Below are positions 24,985 through 34,370 of a DNA stretch of 64,000 nucleotides, piece after piece. The stretch's first letter is position 1. Each line of letters opens with the position of its first letter. The notes under the pieces are model-generated. The model was not told where the DNA came from. It ran no database searches and worked only from the letters and a program-made list of their open reading frames with translations. Origin of the DNA: Paenibacillus sabuli (GTDB taxonomy: Bacteria > Bacillota > Bacilli > Paenibacillales > Paenibacillaceae); contig NZ_JACXIZ010000020.1 of assembly GCF_014705605.1 (NCBI RefSeq), forward strand, positions 1 through 64,000. The letters run 5' to 3'. The position numbers were made by a program, and so were the translations under genes.

Positions 24985-26664
24985 ATGAAAAAATGGACGC
25001 GTATGAGCATTCTGCTGCTGGCGGCGATGCTTGTCCTGGCCGCATGCAGCGGCAACAACGGCGGTAGTGCAGAGACGGAAGCGGGAGAGGGGAACGGCAG
25101 CGCAAGCGGAAGCGTGGTGCTGACCGAGCCCGGCGCTTTTCCCATCGTGGAGGAGCCGGTCGAGCTGACCGTGCTGATCGCCGGCGATTCCAATGTCGAG
25201 GATTTCCAGACGAACGCCTTCACGAAGTGGTACGAGGAGCAGACCAATGTCAAGGTGAACTTCGAGGTGGCGCCGGTCGGGGGCTCGGCGGAGACGTTGA
25301 ATCTGCGGCTCGCGAGCGGCGATCTGCCGGACATCTTCCTCGGCATGGGCGTATCCAGGGCGCAGGAGATGATCTACGGCCCGCAGGGCGTCTTCCAGCC
25401 GCTCAACGACTTGATCGAGGAGCATGGTTACTATATGAAGCAGGCCTTCGAGGAGCAGCCGAAATACTACGACGCGCTGGTGACCCCGGACGGCAACATC
25501 TATAGCCTGCCGGAGATCAACGAGTGCTATCACTGCTCCATGCCGTTCAAGCTGTGGATGTATGAGCCGTTCCTGGAGGCGATCGGGATGACGATGCCGC
25601 AGTCGACGGAGGAATTCTATACGGTGCTGAAGGCCTTCAAGGAGGACGACCCGAACGGCAACGGCAAGGCCGACGAGATTCCGCTTGCAGGCGCGATACG
25701 GCCGGGCGCGTCCAAGGCGGTCGAGCTGCAGGTGGAGATGTTCCTGATGAATGCATTCGTCTACACGCCGAGCACCCGCATGTACCTGGAGGACGGCAGC
25801 GTCACGACGAGCTTCACTCAGTCCGGCTGGAAGGAGGGGCTGAAGTACCTGAACCGGCTCTATGCCGACGGCCTGATCGCGGGCGAATCGTTCACGCAGG
25901 ATGAGCAGCAACTGCGTCAGCTCGGCGAACATGCCGAGGCTCCGATCCTGGGCGCCTTCCCCGGCATCTACGTCGGCAATGGCGCGGAGATCGGCGGTGC
26001 GAGCGGCCGCTGGCTCGACTACACGACTGTGCCCCCGCTGGAAGGTCCGGACGGCGTCCGCTACGCCGTGAGCAATCCGTACCAGTTCACCTCGGGCAAG
26101 GCCGTCATCACAACCGCGGCCGAGCATCCCGAAGTGGCGCTGCGCTGGCTGGACGGCTTTTTCGACGAAGACATCATGAACCGCGCGCAGATGGGCATCC
26201 CTGGCGAGGACTTCAAGGAAGCGGGGGAAGGCGCGGCAAGCATCGACGGCGGCGTCGCCCGATTCGAGTCGATCACGCCCTATGGCGGCATCACCAACAA
26301 TCACTGGTACCAGAAGGCGCCGGCCTACAATAGCAGCGCAGCGCGTCTGAGCTGGTCGGCGGGAGACAGTCCGGAAGTGAATCTGGAGGTCATCTTGTAC
26401 AACGAGACGCACGATAATTACGCGCCGTATCAAGCGCCGCTCGCGATGGCGATCCCGAATCTGTACTTCACCGAGGAGCAGAGCACGGAGCTCGCCGATC
26501 TGGAGAAGACGATCAAGGACTATGTCGACCAGTCGCTGGCGCGCTTCATCATCGGTGAAATGGACGTCGACGCGGAATGGGACAGCTATCTGGCCAACCT
26601 GAGCAGCATGGGACTGGAGCGGATGATCGCGATCTATCAGGAAGCGTATGACGCCGTCAACTAA
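24985..26664 (+). CDS. sugar ABC transporter substrate-binding lipoprotein (LplA type), system 2
   Basis: 559 residues. Lipobox VLAAC with lipidated Cys21, then a Gly/Ser/Asn-rich linker. A DPNGNGKADEIPL loop (near residue 230) matches the calcium-binding-like loop of system 1. Third gene of operon 2. A Gfo/Idh/MocA gene follows 19 bases later, so the imported sugar is probably oxidised at once. Confidence 0.92.
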   Translation: MKKWTRMSILLLAAMLVLAACSGNNGGSAETEAGEGNGSASGSVVLTEPGAFPIVEEPVELTVLIAGDSNVEDFQTNAFTKWYEEQTNVKVNFEVAPVGGSAETLNLRLASGDLPDIFLGMGVSRAQEMIYGPQGVFQPLNDLIEEHGYYMKQAFEEQPKYYDALVTPDGNIYSLPEINECYHCSMPFKLWMYEPFLEAIGMTMPQSTEEFYTVLKAFKEDDPNGNGKADEIPLAGAIRPGASKAVELQVEMFLMNAFVYTPSTRMYLEDGSVTTSFTQSGWKEGLKYLNRLYADGLIAGESFTQDEQQLRQLGEHAEAPILGAFPGIYVGNGAEIGGASGRWLDYTTVPPLEGPDGVRYAVSNPYQFTSGKAVITTAAEHPEVALRWLDGFFDEDIMNRAQMGIPGEDFKEAGEGAASIDGGVARFESITPYGGITNNHWYQKAPAYNSSAARLSWSAGDSPEVNLEVILYNETHDNYAPYQAPLAMAIPNLYFTEEQSTELADLEKTIKDYVDQSLARFIIGEMDVDAEWDSYLANLSSMGLERMIAIYQEAYDAVN

Positions 26665-26683
26665 GCAAGGAGGACATGCCGAA

Positions 26684-27760
26684 ATGACCACGTATCGACT
26701 GGGCGTCGTCGGTCTGGGCGAGGGGCGCAGCATCATGTCTGCGGCCCTGGCCAGCGACCGCTGGCAACTGCACGCGATCTGCGACTTGAACGAAGACGTC
26801 TGCCGCGAGCGGGCCGAGGAGTTCGGCTTCGCGCGCTGGACGACGCGCTATAGCGAGCTGCTGGAGGATCCGGAGATCGACGTCATCGCGATCTATACGC
26901 CGGATCAGCTCCATCACGAGCATGTCCGGCTGGCGCTGGAGGCCGGCAAGCACGTCGTCTGCACGAAGCCGCTGCTCGTCTCGCTGGAGGGCGCGGAGGA
27001 ACTGATCCGCCTCGCCGAGCGTAGCGGCAAGCATGTCTTCGTGGGCCAGAGCTCGCGCTTCTTCGAGCCGATGCTCCATCAGCGCCGCGACTTCGAAGCC
27101 GGCCGCCACGGCGAGCTGCAGACGGTGGAGGCGCACTACATCACCGACGGCCGCTGGTTCCTGGAGCGCGGCTGGAGCCGCCAGCAGGGCTTCAGCTGGA
27201 TGTACAATTTCATGATCCACGCCGCCGACCTGGTGCGCTGGTACATGCCCGGCGAGCTGGAAGTGACCGGGTACGGCCAGTGCAGCAGCACGAGCCGGGA
27301 TTACGGGGTGGAGGCGTGGGACAGCATGCGCTTCGTCGTGCGCGACGAGGTCGGGCGGATCGGCACGATCGCCGGCAGCTACACGATGCCCGGGCTGGGC
27401 CGCGACGCGGAGCCGTCGATCGGCTGCACGCTGCGCGGCACGCAGGGCAGCTCGCGGGCGGAGTATCTGAATCTGACCTATCACACGCACTTCAGCGGCG
27501 AGGGCAAGCGGCGGCAAGACTTCGCGGACAAGCATGGCTACTACTTCCGCTTCGAGGGCGAGAGTCATCATGCCGGGGAATATCAGAATTATATCGAATA
27601 CTTCGCCCAATGTCTCGATCGCGGCGCCGCCCCGCTGCCCGATATCCGCGAGGGAGTGACGACGATTGCGCTGCTGGAAGCGATGCGGCGCAGCGCAGAT
27701 CGCGGCGGCGAGCGCGTACGCGTCAGCGAGGTGTTGAAGGACTACGGCATCGACGGCTAG
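26684..27760 (+). CDS. Gfo/Idh/MocA family oxidoreductase, system 2
   Basis: 358 residues from the ATG at 26684, placed 11 bases after AAGGAGG; an upstream in-frame start overlaps the binding-protein gene and lacks a ribosome site. Rossmann start RLGVVGLGEGRSIMSAAL. The usual EKP motif reads CTKP (HVVCTKPLLVSLE), keeping the Lys and Pro. A conserved His-containing segment (YNFMIHAADLVRWYMP) follows. Last gene of transport operon 2, so it likely handles that sugar or its derivative. Confidence 0.87.
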   Translation: MTTYRLGVVGLGEGRSIMSAALASDRWQLHAICDLNEDVCRERAEEFGFARWTTRYSELLEDPEIDVIAIYTPDQLHHEHVRLALEAGKHVVCTKPLLVSLEGAEELIRLAERSGKHVFVGQSSRFFEPMLHQRRDFEAGRHGELQTVEAHYITDGRWFLERGWSRQQGFSWMYNFMIHAADLVRWYMPGELEVTGYGQCSSTSRDYGVEAWDSMRFVVRDEVGRIGTIAGSYTMPGLGRDAEPSIGCTLRGTQGSSRAEYLNLTYHTHFSGEGKRRQDFADKHGYYFRFEGESHHAGEYQNYIEYFAQCLDRGAAPLPDIREGVTTIALLEAMRRSADRGGERVRVSEVLKDYGIDG

Positions 27761-28000
27761 CCTCAGAGGATTGCCGCTTGACCTACAATTCGTCGACTGG
27801 ACGGCTGTATCTCGCAGGCGTGCCCGGACTCGGCTTCGCTTCAGGCTGCGCTGAGGCCGCGCGGCTGCTCACCCCATAGCGAATGCCATTCCGGCGGAGA
27901 CGAAGCATACGCATAGCGAATGTCTTCCCGTCGGAGGCGGGTGCACACGTAGATCGAATTCGTATTCCCGTCGAGGTGCTGCCCTCGCATTTCAAAATAA

Positions 28001-28041
28001 CCCCCTCCAGCGGACACTTTTGTCCGTCAGAGGGGGTTTTT
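28001..28041. terminator. terminator between convergent operons 2 and 3
   Basis: CCCCCTC / GAGGGGG outer stem with an inner GGACA / TGTCC hairpin, followed by TTTTT; A-rich on the other side, so it can act on both strands. The rest of 27761-28146 shows nothing else. Confidence 0.8.
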
Positions 28042-28146
28042 GGAAAACGAAACCTATCGTGTCGCGCAGTCGACCATCTAATAGACACCGGCGCACACTG
28101 ACGACTGGACATGAGTGAACACCGGCGACTGGACGTATGAGGCGTT

Positions 28147-29022
28147 TTACCCCTTCACCGAGCCGATCAACAGCCCTTTGATGAAGTACTTCTGCAGGAA
28201 CGGGTAGAACAGCACGATCGGCCCTATCGTCAGAATGGCCGTTGCCATCTTCACCGATTCGCTCGGCAGCACGGCAGAGGTGGAGACGTCCATCATGCTC
28301 TGCATTTGCTGAATCATACTGATCTCCGAATTGAGCTTGAAGAGCAGGTATTGCAGCGGGTACAGATTAGCTTTGTCGACGAGCATGATTGCATTGAACC
28401 AGTTATTCCAATACGCGATGCCGTAGAACAACGTGATCGTCGCGAGCACCGGCAGGCTGAGCGGGAAGAAGATCCGGAATGCGATGTAGATGTCGTTGGC
28501 GCCGTCGATGCGGGCAGCCTCGGTCAGCGAATCGGGAATTTCCTTCATATAGTTCCGCACGAGGAACAGGTTGAACGGGTTGAACAGCAGCGTCGGAATG
28601 ATGAGCGCCCAGATCGTATTCTGCAGCCCCATCCCGGTGCTGACCAGGTACCACGGCACGATCCCCGGGTTGAAGACCATCGTGATAAAGAAGAACACCG
28701 CGAGCTGATTGCGGTACTTCAGATGGCGCGTCGAGATCGTATAGCCGGCCATGCCGGTGATGACGACGGCGACCGCCGTGCCGAGCACGGTGACGACGAT
28801 GGAGATGAAGTAGCTCTGATATAGCGGCGTATTGCCGAACAGCAGCAAGTTGTAGGCGTCAAACGAAAACGTCTCGGGGAAAAATTGATACCCGTTGTTT
28901 TGAATGACCTTCTCCTCGGTGAACGACACGATGAGTATAAGCAGCATCGGCAGCGTACAGATGAGCGCGACCGCCGTGATCACAACATAATTGAAGACGT
29001 CGAACAGGCGATTTCTTGGCAT
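28147..29022 (-). CDS. carbohydrate ABC transporter permease (YtcP/LplC type), system 3
   Basis: 291 residues with six helices, the first at about 10-30. EAA loop EAARIDGANDIYIAF near residue 182. C-terminus QKYFIKGLLIGSVKG, as in the other two systems. ATG after AAAGGAGAAGAACGCC. Second gene of a two-permease operon. Confidence 0.93.
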   Translation of the reverse strand: MPRNRLFDVFNYVVITAVALICTLPMLLILIVSFTEEKVIQNNGYQFFPETFSFDAYNLLLFGNTPLYQSYFISIVVTVLGTAVAVVITGMAGYTISTRHLKYRNQLAVFFFITMVFNPGIVPWYLVSTGMGLQNTIWALIIPTLLFNPFNLFLVRNYMKEIPDSLTEAARIDGANDIYIAFRIFFPLSLPVLATITLFYGIAYWNNWFNAIMLVDKANLYPLQYLLFKLNSEISMIQQMQSMMDVSTSAVLPSESVKMATAILTIGPIVLFYPFLQKYFIKGLLIGSVKG

Positions 29023-29040
29023 GGCGTTCTTCTCCTTTCC

Positions 29041-29973
29041 TTAGAACAGGGCGTTGTCCGGATTAATGCGGCGTACGAGCTTGTTGCTGCCCCAGACGAG
29101 AATGAAGCCCACCACAGCCTGATACAGTCCGATCGCCATCGCTTGCGCCGGGTTGCCGATATTGCGCAGCGAGCGGAATACATATGTGTCGATGACGTCG
29201 GTCGTCGGATACAGCAGACCGTTGTCCTTGACGATCGCGTAGATCATATCGAAGCTGCCGTACATGATCTTGCCCAGCGAGAGCATCGACAGGATGATGA
29301 CCGTCGGCATGAGCAGCGGCAGCGTGATGTGCCGCACGAGCTGCCAGCGGTTGGCGCCGTCGATCTGCCCGGCCTCGTAGTAGCTGCCGTCGATGCCGGT
29401 GATCGCAGCCAGGTAGATGACGAGCGAGATGCCGACATCCTTCCACACATTGGAGCTGACCAGTATGGCAGTCCAGTACTCGGGCGAGGCGTACCAATTG
29501 ATGCGATCGAGTCCGATCGTATCCAGCATCCGATTGGCCAGTCCGTACTCGGTGGAGAAGATGCTGTAGATGATGTAGCTGACCACGACCCACGACAGGA
29601 AGTGGGGGAACAAGATGGTCGATTGCGTCACCTTGGAGAACCAGCGGCTGCGCAGTTCATTGAACAGAATCGCCAGGGCGAGCGCGACGAGCGTGCCGAC
29701 GACGATGAACAGAAAGTTCAGCTTCAGCGTGTTAAAGGTAATCTGCCACGCGCGCGAGGACGAGAAGAAAAAGCGGAAGTTGTCCAGTCCGATCCATTCG
29801 GATCCAAAGATGCCGGTGCGGTAATTGAATTTCTGAAAGGCGATCAGCATGTAGGGCATCGTGATGTACCCAAAAATCAAGGTGTACAGGGCGGCCGGGA
29901 TGACGAGCACATAGGCGGAAAAATTATTCCGCAGCTCGTTCAGCAATCCTTTTTTCTTCTTCGGTTCGTTCAT
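29041..29973 (-). CDS. sugar ABC transporter permease (LplB type), system 3
   Basis: 310 residues from the ATG at 29973; an in-frame GTG at 29985 is the alternative but sits only two bases from AGGAA. Six helices, the first at about 20-40 (FSAYVLVIPAALYTLIFGY). EAA loop EAGQIDGANRWQLVR. First gene of the operon, 18 bases before the partner permease. Divergent from the regulator and binding protein of the same system. Confidence 0.92.
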   Translation of the reverse strand: MNEPKKKKGLLNELRNNFSAYVLVIPAALYTLIFGYITMPYMLIAFQKFNYRTGIFGSEWIGLDNFRFFFSSSRAWQITFNTLKLNFLFIVVGTLVALALAILFNELRSRWFSKVTQSTILFPHFLSWVVVSYIIYSIFSTEYGLANRMLDTIGLDRINWYASPEYWTAILVSSNVWKDVGISLVIYLAAITGIDGSYYEAGQIDGANRWQLVRHITLPLLMPTVIILSMLSLGKIMYGSFDMIYAIVKDNGLLYPTTDVIDTYVFRSLRNIGNPAQAMAIGLYQAVVGFILVWGSNKLVRRINPDNALF

Positions 29974-30245
29974 GCTGCCATTCACTTCCTCTCACTAGAA
30001 TTGATTTAGTCGGGGCGACTTGCAGCTCGGCTGCGGCGCTGCGGGCGCCCCTCAGGTCTAGCCTCGTGTTAGCTTACGTGTCGTTTCGGTCACATTCGCT
30101 ATGAACTTCAGTGTATGGAACGAGCTAGGCGGCGGTAAACTTTGAATTGTGAAAAACCTCTATAAATCAATGGTTTTCGCATTTTGAATTTTGGCGGTTT
30201 CTTCAATTTTGCAGCATCGCCTTCTATTTCACTTCAAAGATCGGC

Positions 30246-30251
30246 TATAAT
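30246..30251 (+). promoter_or_regulatory. -10 box immediately before regulator 3
   Basis: TATAAT at 30246-30251 lies only six bases before the ATG at 30258, so a transcript would start at or near the start codon. The -35 region is weak. The gap 29986-30245 also holds a GGGGCG / CGCCCC hairpin near 30013-30052. Confidence 0.45.
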
Positions 30252-30257
30252 GTAAAA

Positions 30258-32552
30258 ATGAAAATCAGACATCGGATGCTTCGTTACTCGGTCTACCGCA
30301 ACATGTTTCTAAGCTTTTTGCTGCTGACCTCGATCGTCATCGGCATCGTGTGCGCCGTCCTGTTCGGCTTGTTCTCCTGGAGCACGGCCAGGGAAGTGGG
30401 CAGCATCTCCGAATCGATGCTGCAGCAAAACAGCTTCGTCGCCAAGGTAATCAAAGACCAGGTGTACAATATCGGCAATCAGGTGCTCAACGACAAGGCG
30501 ATCGTCACCGCAATGGCAGACCGCGAGCGCGATCGCATCAAAGAGTATCATGCCGCCAGCAGCTTGAATACGATTCAGGCGGCTTATCCGTTTATTCATT
30601 CGATCGGCATCTACAATCGCTCGGCCGGGCAATATATCAATACGAAGGGCGTTTCGTTCGAGGAGGAACGCGACAATTTGGGGCAGCTGGAGGATACGCG
30701 GCAGGCGTACTTCAATTTTGTGCCGCGCCAGGTGCGCGCGCCAGGCTACGGGGGCAGCGAGGCGAACGTGCTGACGTTCTTTTTGCTGCCGAGCTATTAT
30801 ACCCAGCTGCCGTCGGGCGGCATCATCGTCATTAATATCAACGAGCAATACGTGCAGCGTCTGATCGGCGGGTACAAAAACAACAGCTTCGATTCGCTGT
30901 TCGTGATGAACCAGGAGGGGGTCGTCATCACCCACTCCAGCAGCGGTCAATTCATGAGCAACCTGTCGGACGAGCCTTATGTGCAGCGCATTCTTGGGGC
31001 CGAGGCTGAGGAAGGCTACTTCGACATGACTGTGCGCGGCCAGCGCAATCTGGTCAGCTACGTCAAGTCGGCGGAAATGAACTGGGTGTTCGTGAACGTC
31101 AGCAAATACGAAGACCTGCTGTTCAATATGAATGCCATCAAATGGTGGACGCTGGCCATCGCGCTGATCATGTTCGCGCTGAGCTTCCTCGTCTCGGTCT
31201 GGCTGACCAATCAGACGTACAATCCGATTCGCAACCTGCTGGACAAAATGGCGGTGCAGTTCAGCGGAGGCCCCGGGCAGCGGTCGATCCGCGTCAACGA
31301 ATTCGACCTGCTGCAGACGAAATTCGCCGACGATGCGGAGCGGCTAAGCGCGATGGAGTCTGCGCTTTCGGTAGCCAAGCGGGCGGAGCTGCTCAATTAT
31401 TTCAAGGGCAGCCAGGTCGATCTCTCCAATCAATTCGCCATGGATTGGGAGGGACGGCATTTTGCGGTCGTGCTCATCGCGATCGATTCGCTCGAGCAAT
31501 TCCGCAAGGGCAACACGGAGCAGACCCAATCGCTGGTGCATTTTTCGATCTGCAACATATCGGAGGAGCTGCTGTCGGGGCTGTTCAAGCTGAAGCTCCT
31601 TATAATAGAAGAAGGAGAAATCGGCATCCTGCTGCAGCCGGAGGAGGACCGGTTCCCGCCGCAGCTGCACGAACTGCTGCACGAGCTGAAGAGCAAGGTC
31701 GGCGCCTACTTCAAGCTGTCCCTGACGATCGGCATCGGCGGCATCGTGCCGAATATCAAGCAGATTCGGGAGTCGTATCTGACGGCCAAGTCCAGCAGCC
31801 GGCGCCGCTTTTTCGAGGGCAAGGGGCGAATCTTCGAGCCGCTGCACGAGACCGCGGATGCGGCGGCGCGCGCGGATCGCCCGTATCCGGACAAGCCGGA
31901 GAAGCGGCTGCTCGAGGCGATTCGCGCCGGGCAGCACTCCAAGGCGGCCGCCGAGATCGATCAGTTCGTCAAGGAGCTGTACGCGGCGGATTATCAGCGG
32001 GCGCTGTTTTGTCTCAATCAGCTCGCCTCGACGCTGTACAAGCAGCTCAGCGCCGGCATCGCCAAGGACGACACGGGCGCCGATTTGCTGCTGCGGTTCT
32101 TTCAGAGCCTGCCGGCCTTCGAGACGTTGGCGGAGATCAGCGAGGAGCTGCACCGGATTGTGCAGCAGCTATGCGAGCGTCAGGAAGCGGCCACGAGCAA
32201 TCAGAGCAAGGCCGTGGCGGATCGGATTTGCGCGTATGTCGCAGAGCATTATGCGCGCGCCGATCTGTCGCTGGAGTGGATGGCGGGCGAGGTGGGCCTC
32301 TCGCGCGGCTACCTCGGCAAGCTGTTCAAGGCGCAGACCGGCATGTCGTTCAACGACTATCTGAATTCGGTGCGCATGGAAGAGGCGCGCGAGCTGCTGC
32401 GCACGGACGAGCCGATCGGCGCGATCAGCGAGCGGGTCGGCATTTTCAATACGACTTATTTTTATACGCTGTTCAAAAAACGGTACCAGCTCTCTCCCGC
32501 GCAATACCGGGCCCAAATGAGCAAAAATGTGAAGGACAGTGCGGATAATTGA
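30258..32552 (+). CDS. membrane-anchored AraC-family sensor-regulator, system 3
   Basis: 764 residues. Transmembrane helices at about 15-40 and 297-318 bracket an extracellular sensor; the C-terminal 100 residues are an AraC double helix-turn-helix (LSLEWMAGEVGLSRGYLGKL and IGAISERVGIFNTTYFYTLF). The start is unclear: the ATG at 30258 has no ribosome site and lies next to a -10 box, so the mRNA may be leaderless, or translation begins at the Met six codons further on. The binding-protein gene follows after 134 bases, and the permeases are divergent. Confidence 0.9.
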   Translation: MKIRHRMLRYSVYRNMFLSFLLLTSIVIGIVCAVLFGLFSWSTAREVGSISESMLQQNSFVAKVIKDQVYNIGNQVLNDKAIVTAMADRERDRIKEYHAASSLNTIQAAYPFIHSIGIYNRSAGQYINTKGVSFEEERDNLGQLEDTRQAYFNFVPRQVRAPGYGGSEANVLTFFLLPSYYTQLPSGGIIVININEQYVQRLIGGYKNNSFDSLFVMNQEGVVITHSSSGQFMSNLSDEPYVQRILGAEAEEGYFDMTVRGQRNLVSYVKSAEMNWVFVNVSKYEDLLFNMNAIKWWTLAIALIMFALSFLVSVWLTNQTYNPIRNLLDKMAVQFSGGPGQRSIRVNEFDLLQTKFADDAERLSAMESALSVAKRAELLNYFKGSQVDLSNQFAMDWEGRHFAVVLIAIDSLEQFRKGNTEQTQSLVHFSICNISEELLSGLFKLKLLIIEEGEIGILLQPEEDRFPPQLHELLHELKSKVGAYFKLSLTIGIGGIVPNIKQIRESYLTAKSSSRRRFFEGKGRIFEPLHETADAAARADRPYPDKPEKRLLEAIRAGQHSKAAAEIDQFVKELYAADYQRALFCLNQLASTLYKQLSAGIAKDDTGADLLLRFFQSLPAFETLAEISEELHRIVQQLCERQEAATSNQSKAVADRICAYVAEHYARADLSLEWMAGEVGLSRGYLGKLFKAQTGMSFNDYLNSVRMEEARELLRTDEPIGAISERVGIFNTTYFYTLFKKRYQLSPAQYRAQMSKNVKDSADN

Positions 32553-32686
32553 AGTCTCCACAAATGTGCACTGGCTTCAATTCGCGATTATTAAAGTTTA
32601 CGTCTGCCCGAAACGTCCCGTATCCTGAAGGAGTCGAACGGGATTGCTCGTCCGCAACATTACGGGGAAAAGGGAGTTGGTCTTAC

Positions 32687-34234
32687 ATGAAAGCAAAAAA
32701 GCTGGCGAAGATGTCACTAATGCTGACGACGGTCGCCGCCATGCTCGCCGCATGCTCGACGGGAGACAATACGAACGCCGGCAACAACGCGGGCTCGGAA
32801 GGCGCGGCCGGAAATAACGGCGCCGCATCCGGGGAGAAATTGCCGGTCCGCTATCTGCTGCCGGGCAATGCGCCCGAGGATCTGGATACGGTCGTCGCCG
32901 CGATCAACGAGAAGATGGCAGCCGACGGCGTCAACCTGACCTATGAGCCAACCTATATTCCGTGGGACGTATGGGATCAAAAAACGAATCTGATGATGTC
33001 GACCGGCGAAGAATTCGAAATGATCGCCATCATGCATGACATCAAGAGCCCGAACGTGCTCGTCGGCAACGGCGGTCTCGTGGCAATCGACGAGCTGCTG
33101 GACGAATACGGCGCCGATCTCAAGGCGGCGATGCCGGAATGGATCTGGGAATCCGCGAAGGTGAAGGGCGAGACGTACTCCGTCCCGAACTTCTGGTCGG
33201 ATACGGCGTTCAACGACGGCATGATCACGATGCGCGCCGATCTGCTGGCCGAAAACGGCCTGCAGGCGCCGACCTCGCCTGCCGAGCTGCTCGACGTCAC
33301 GGAGACGCTGAAGACGAATTGGCCGGAGGACGATAAGAACGTATACATCAAAATGCTCGAGGAGCCTGCTTATTACCTGCATCGCACCTACGAGACCTAT
33401 CCGTTCACCGTATTCGAAAACATGGTCTACATCGACCAGGAGGGCAACGTCGAATCGTGGCTGGAGACGGACGAGTTCAAGCAGGACGTGGATTATGCCC
33501 GTGAAGCGTACGAGCGCGGCCTGATTCATCCGGACGTGCTGACGGTGCCGGACGACGTCATGAACCGCGAGGAGCTGGCGGGCCGTTACCTGTACCGCCA
33601 GGGCGACGTCGGTCTCGGCCCGGAAGCGATGCAGCGCTTCCCCGAAGCCGAGCTGGACATCTACTTCCTGAACAGCCTGGAAGAGCAGCCGCGCTTCCGC
33701 TCGTATGCGGTGCGCAATTCCAACGGCATCTCCGCGACGAGCCCGCATCCGGAAGCGGCCATCCAGTTCCTGAACTGGGTATACGGCAGCCAGGAGAACT
33801 TCGATCTTGTGCTGTACGGCGTCGAGGGCGAGCATTGGGAAGACGCCGGCGACAATCTGCGCGAGACGCTCAAGCTGGGCTCCAACGGCGGATCGGCGTA
33901 CGAGCTGCCGATGTGGCTGCTCGGTCACGTCGAGATGAACCGCTATCCGACCTCGTACGACAAGGAACGGCTGGAGCGCCGCACGACGATCGCCGATCCG
34001 GCGGACGTCACCAACAGCGTGACGATCGGCTTCAACTTCGATCCGACGCAGGTGAGCTCCGAGTACGCCAACGTCGTAGCTGAGATGAAGACGAGCATCC
34101 TGCCGTTGATGTACGGCGTCGTGAGCTATGACAAAGCGTTCGCGGGCGCGCTGTCCAACATGAAAGCCGCTGGACTCGATGCGGTCGTCGCCGAATACGA
34201 GAAGCAATTCTCCGAATGGCAGGCGTCGCAATAA
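32687..34234 (+). CDS. sugar ABC transporter substrate-binding lipoprotein (LplA type), system 3
   Basis: 515 residues from the ATG at 32687 after AAAAGGGAG; the frame is open upstream into the regulator gene but without a ribosome site. Lipobox MLAAC with lipidated Cys23, followed by an Asn/Gly-rich linker. It delivers sugar to the permeases at 28147-29973, which are transcribed the other way. A terminator follows and then the glycoside hydrolase operon, whose products would generate or process its substrate. Confidence 0.92.
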   Translation: MKAKKLAKMSLMLTTVAAMLAACSTGDNTNAGNNAGSEGAAGNNGAASGEKLPVRYLLPGNAPEDLDTVVAAINEKMAADGVNLTYEPTYIPWDVWDQKTNLMMSTGEEFEMIAIMHDIKSPNVLVGNGGLVAIDELLDEYGADLKAAMPEWIWESAKVKGETYSVPNFWSDTAFNDGMITMRADLLAENGLQAPTSPAELLDVTETLKTNWPEDDKNVYIKMLEEPAYYLHRTYETYPFTVFENMVYIDQEGNVESWLETDEFKQDVDYAREAYERGLIHPDVLTVPDDVMNREELAGRYLYRQGDVGLGPEAMQRFPEAELDIYFLNSLEEQPRFRSYAVRNSNGISATSPHPEAAIQFLNWVYGSQENFDLVLYGVEGEHWEDAGDNLRETLKLGSNGGSAYELPMWLLGHVEMNRYPTSYDKERLERRTTIADPADVTNSVTIGFNFDPTQVSSEYANVVAEMKTSILPLMYGVVSYDKAFAGALSNMKAAGLDAVVAEYEKQFSEWQASQ

Positions 34235-34290
34235 ATCACGGCCCCGACTGCGATAAACAGCGCGCGCATGCGCGCAGGAAACAGCATACG

Positions 34291-34328
34291 ACGAGGTTGT
34301 CCCTGGCGACAGGCGGCAGCCTCGTTTT
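34291..34328 (+). terminator. terminator after binding protein 3
   Basis: ACGAGG and CCTCGT bracket an imperfect hairpin followed by TTTT. Confidence 0.6.
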
Positions 34329-34370
34329 AGAATCGGGCCCTAGAGGGCCGACAAGGAGTGAACGGACAAC

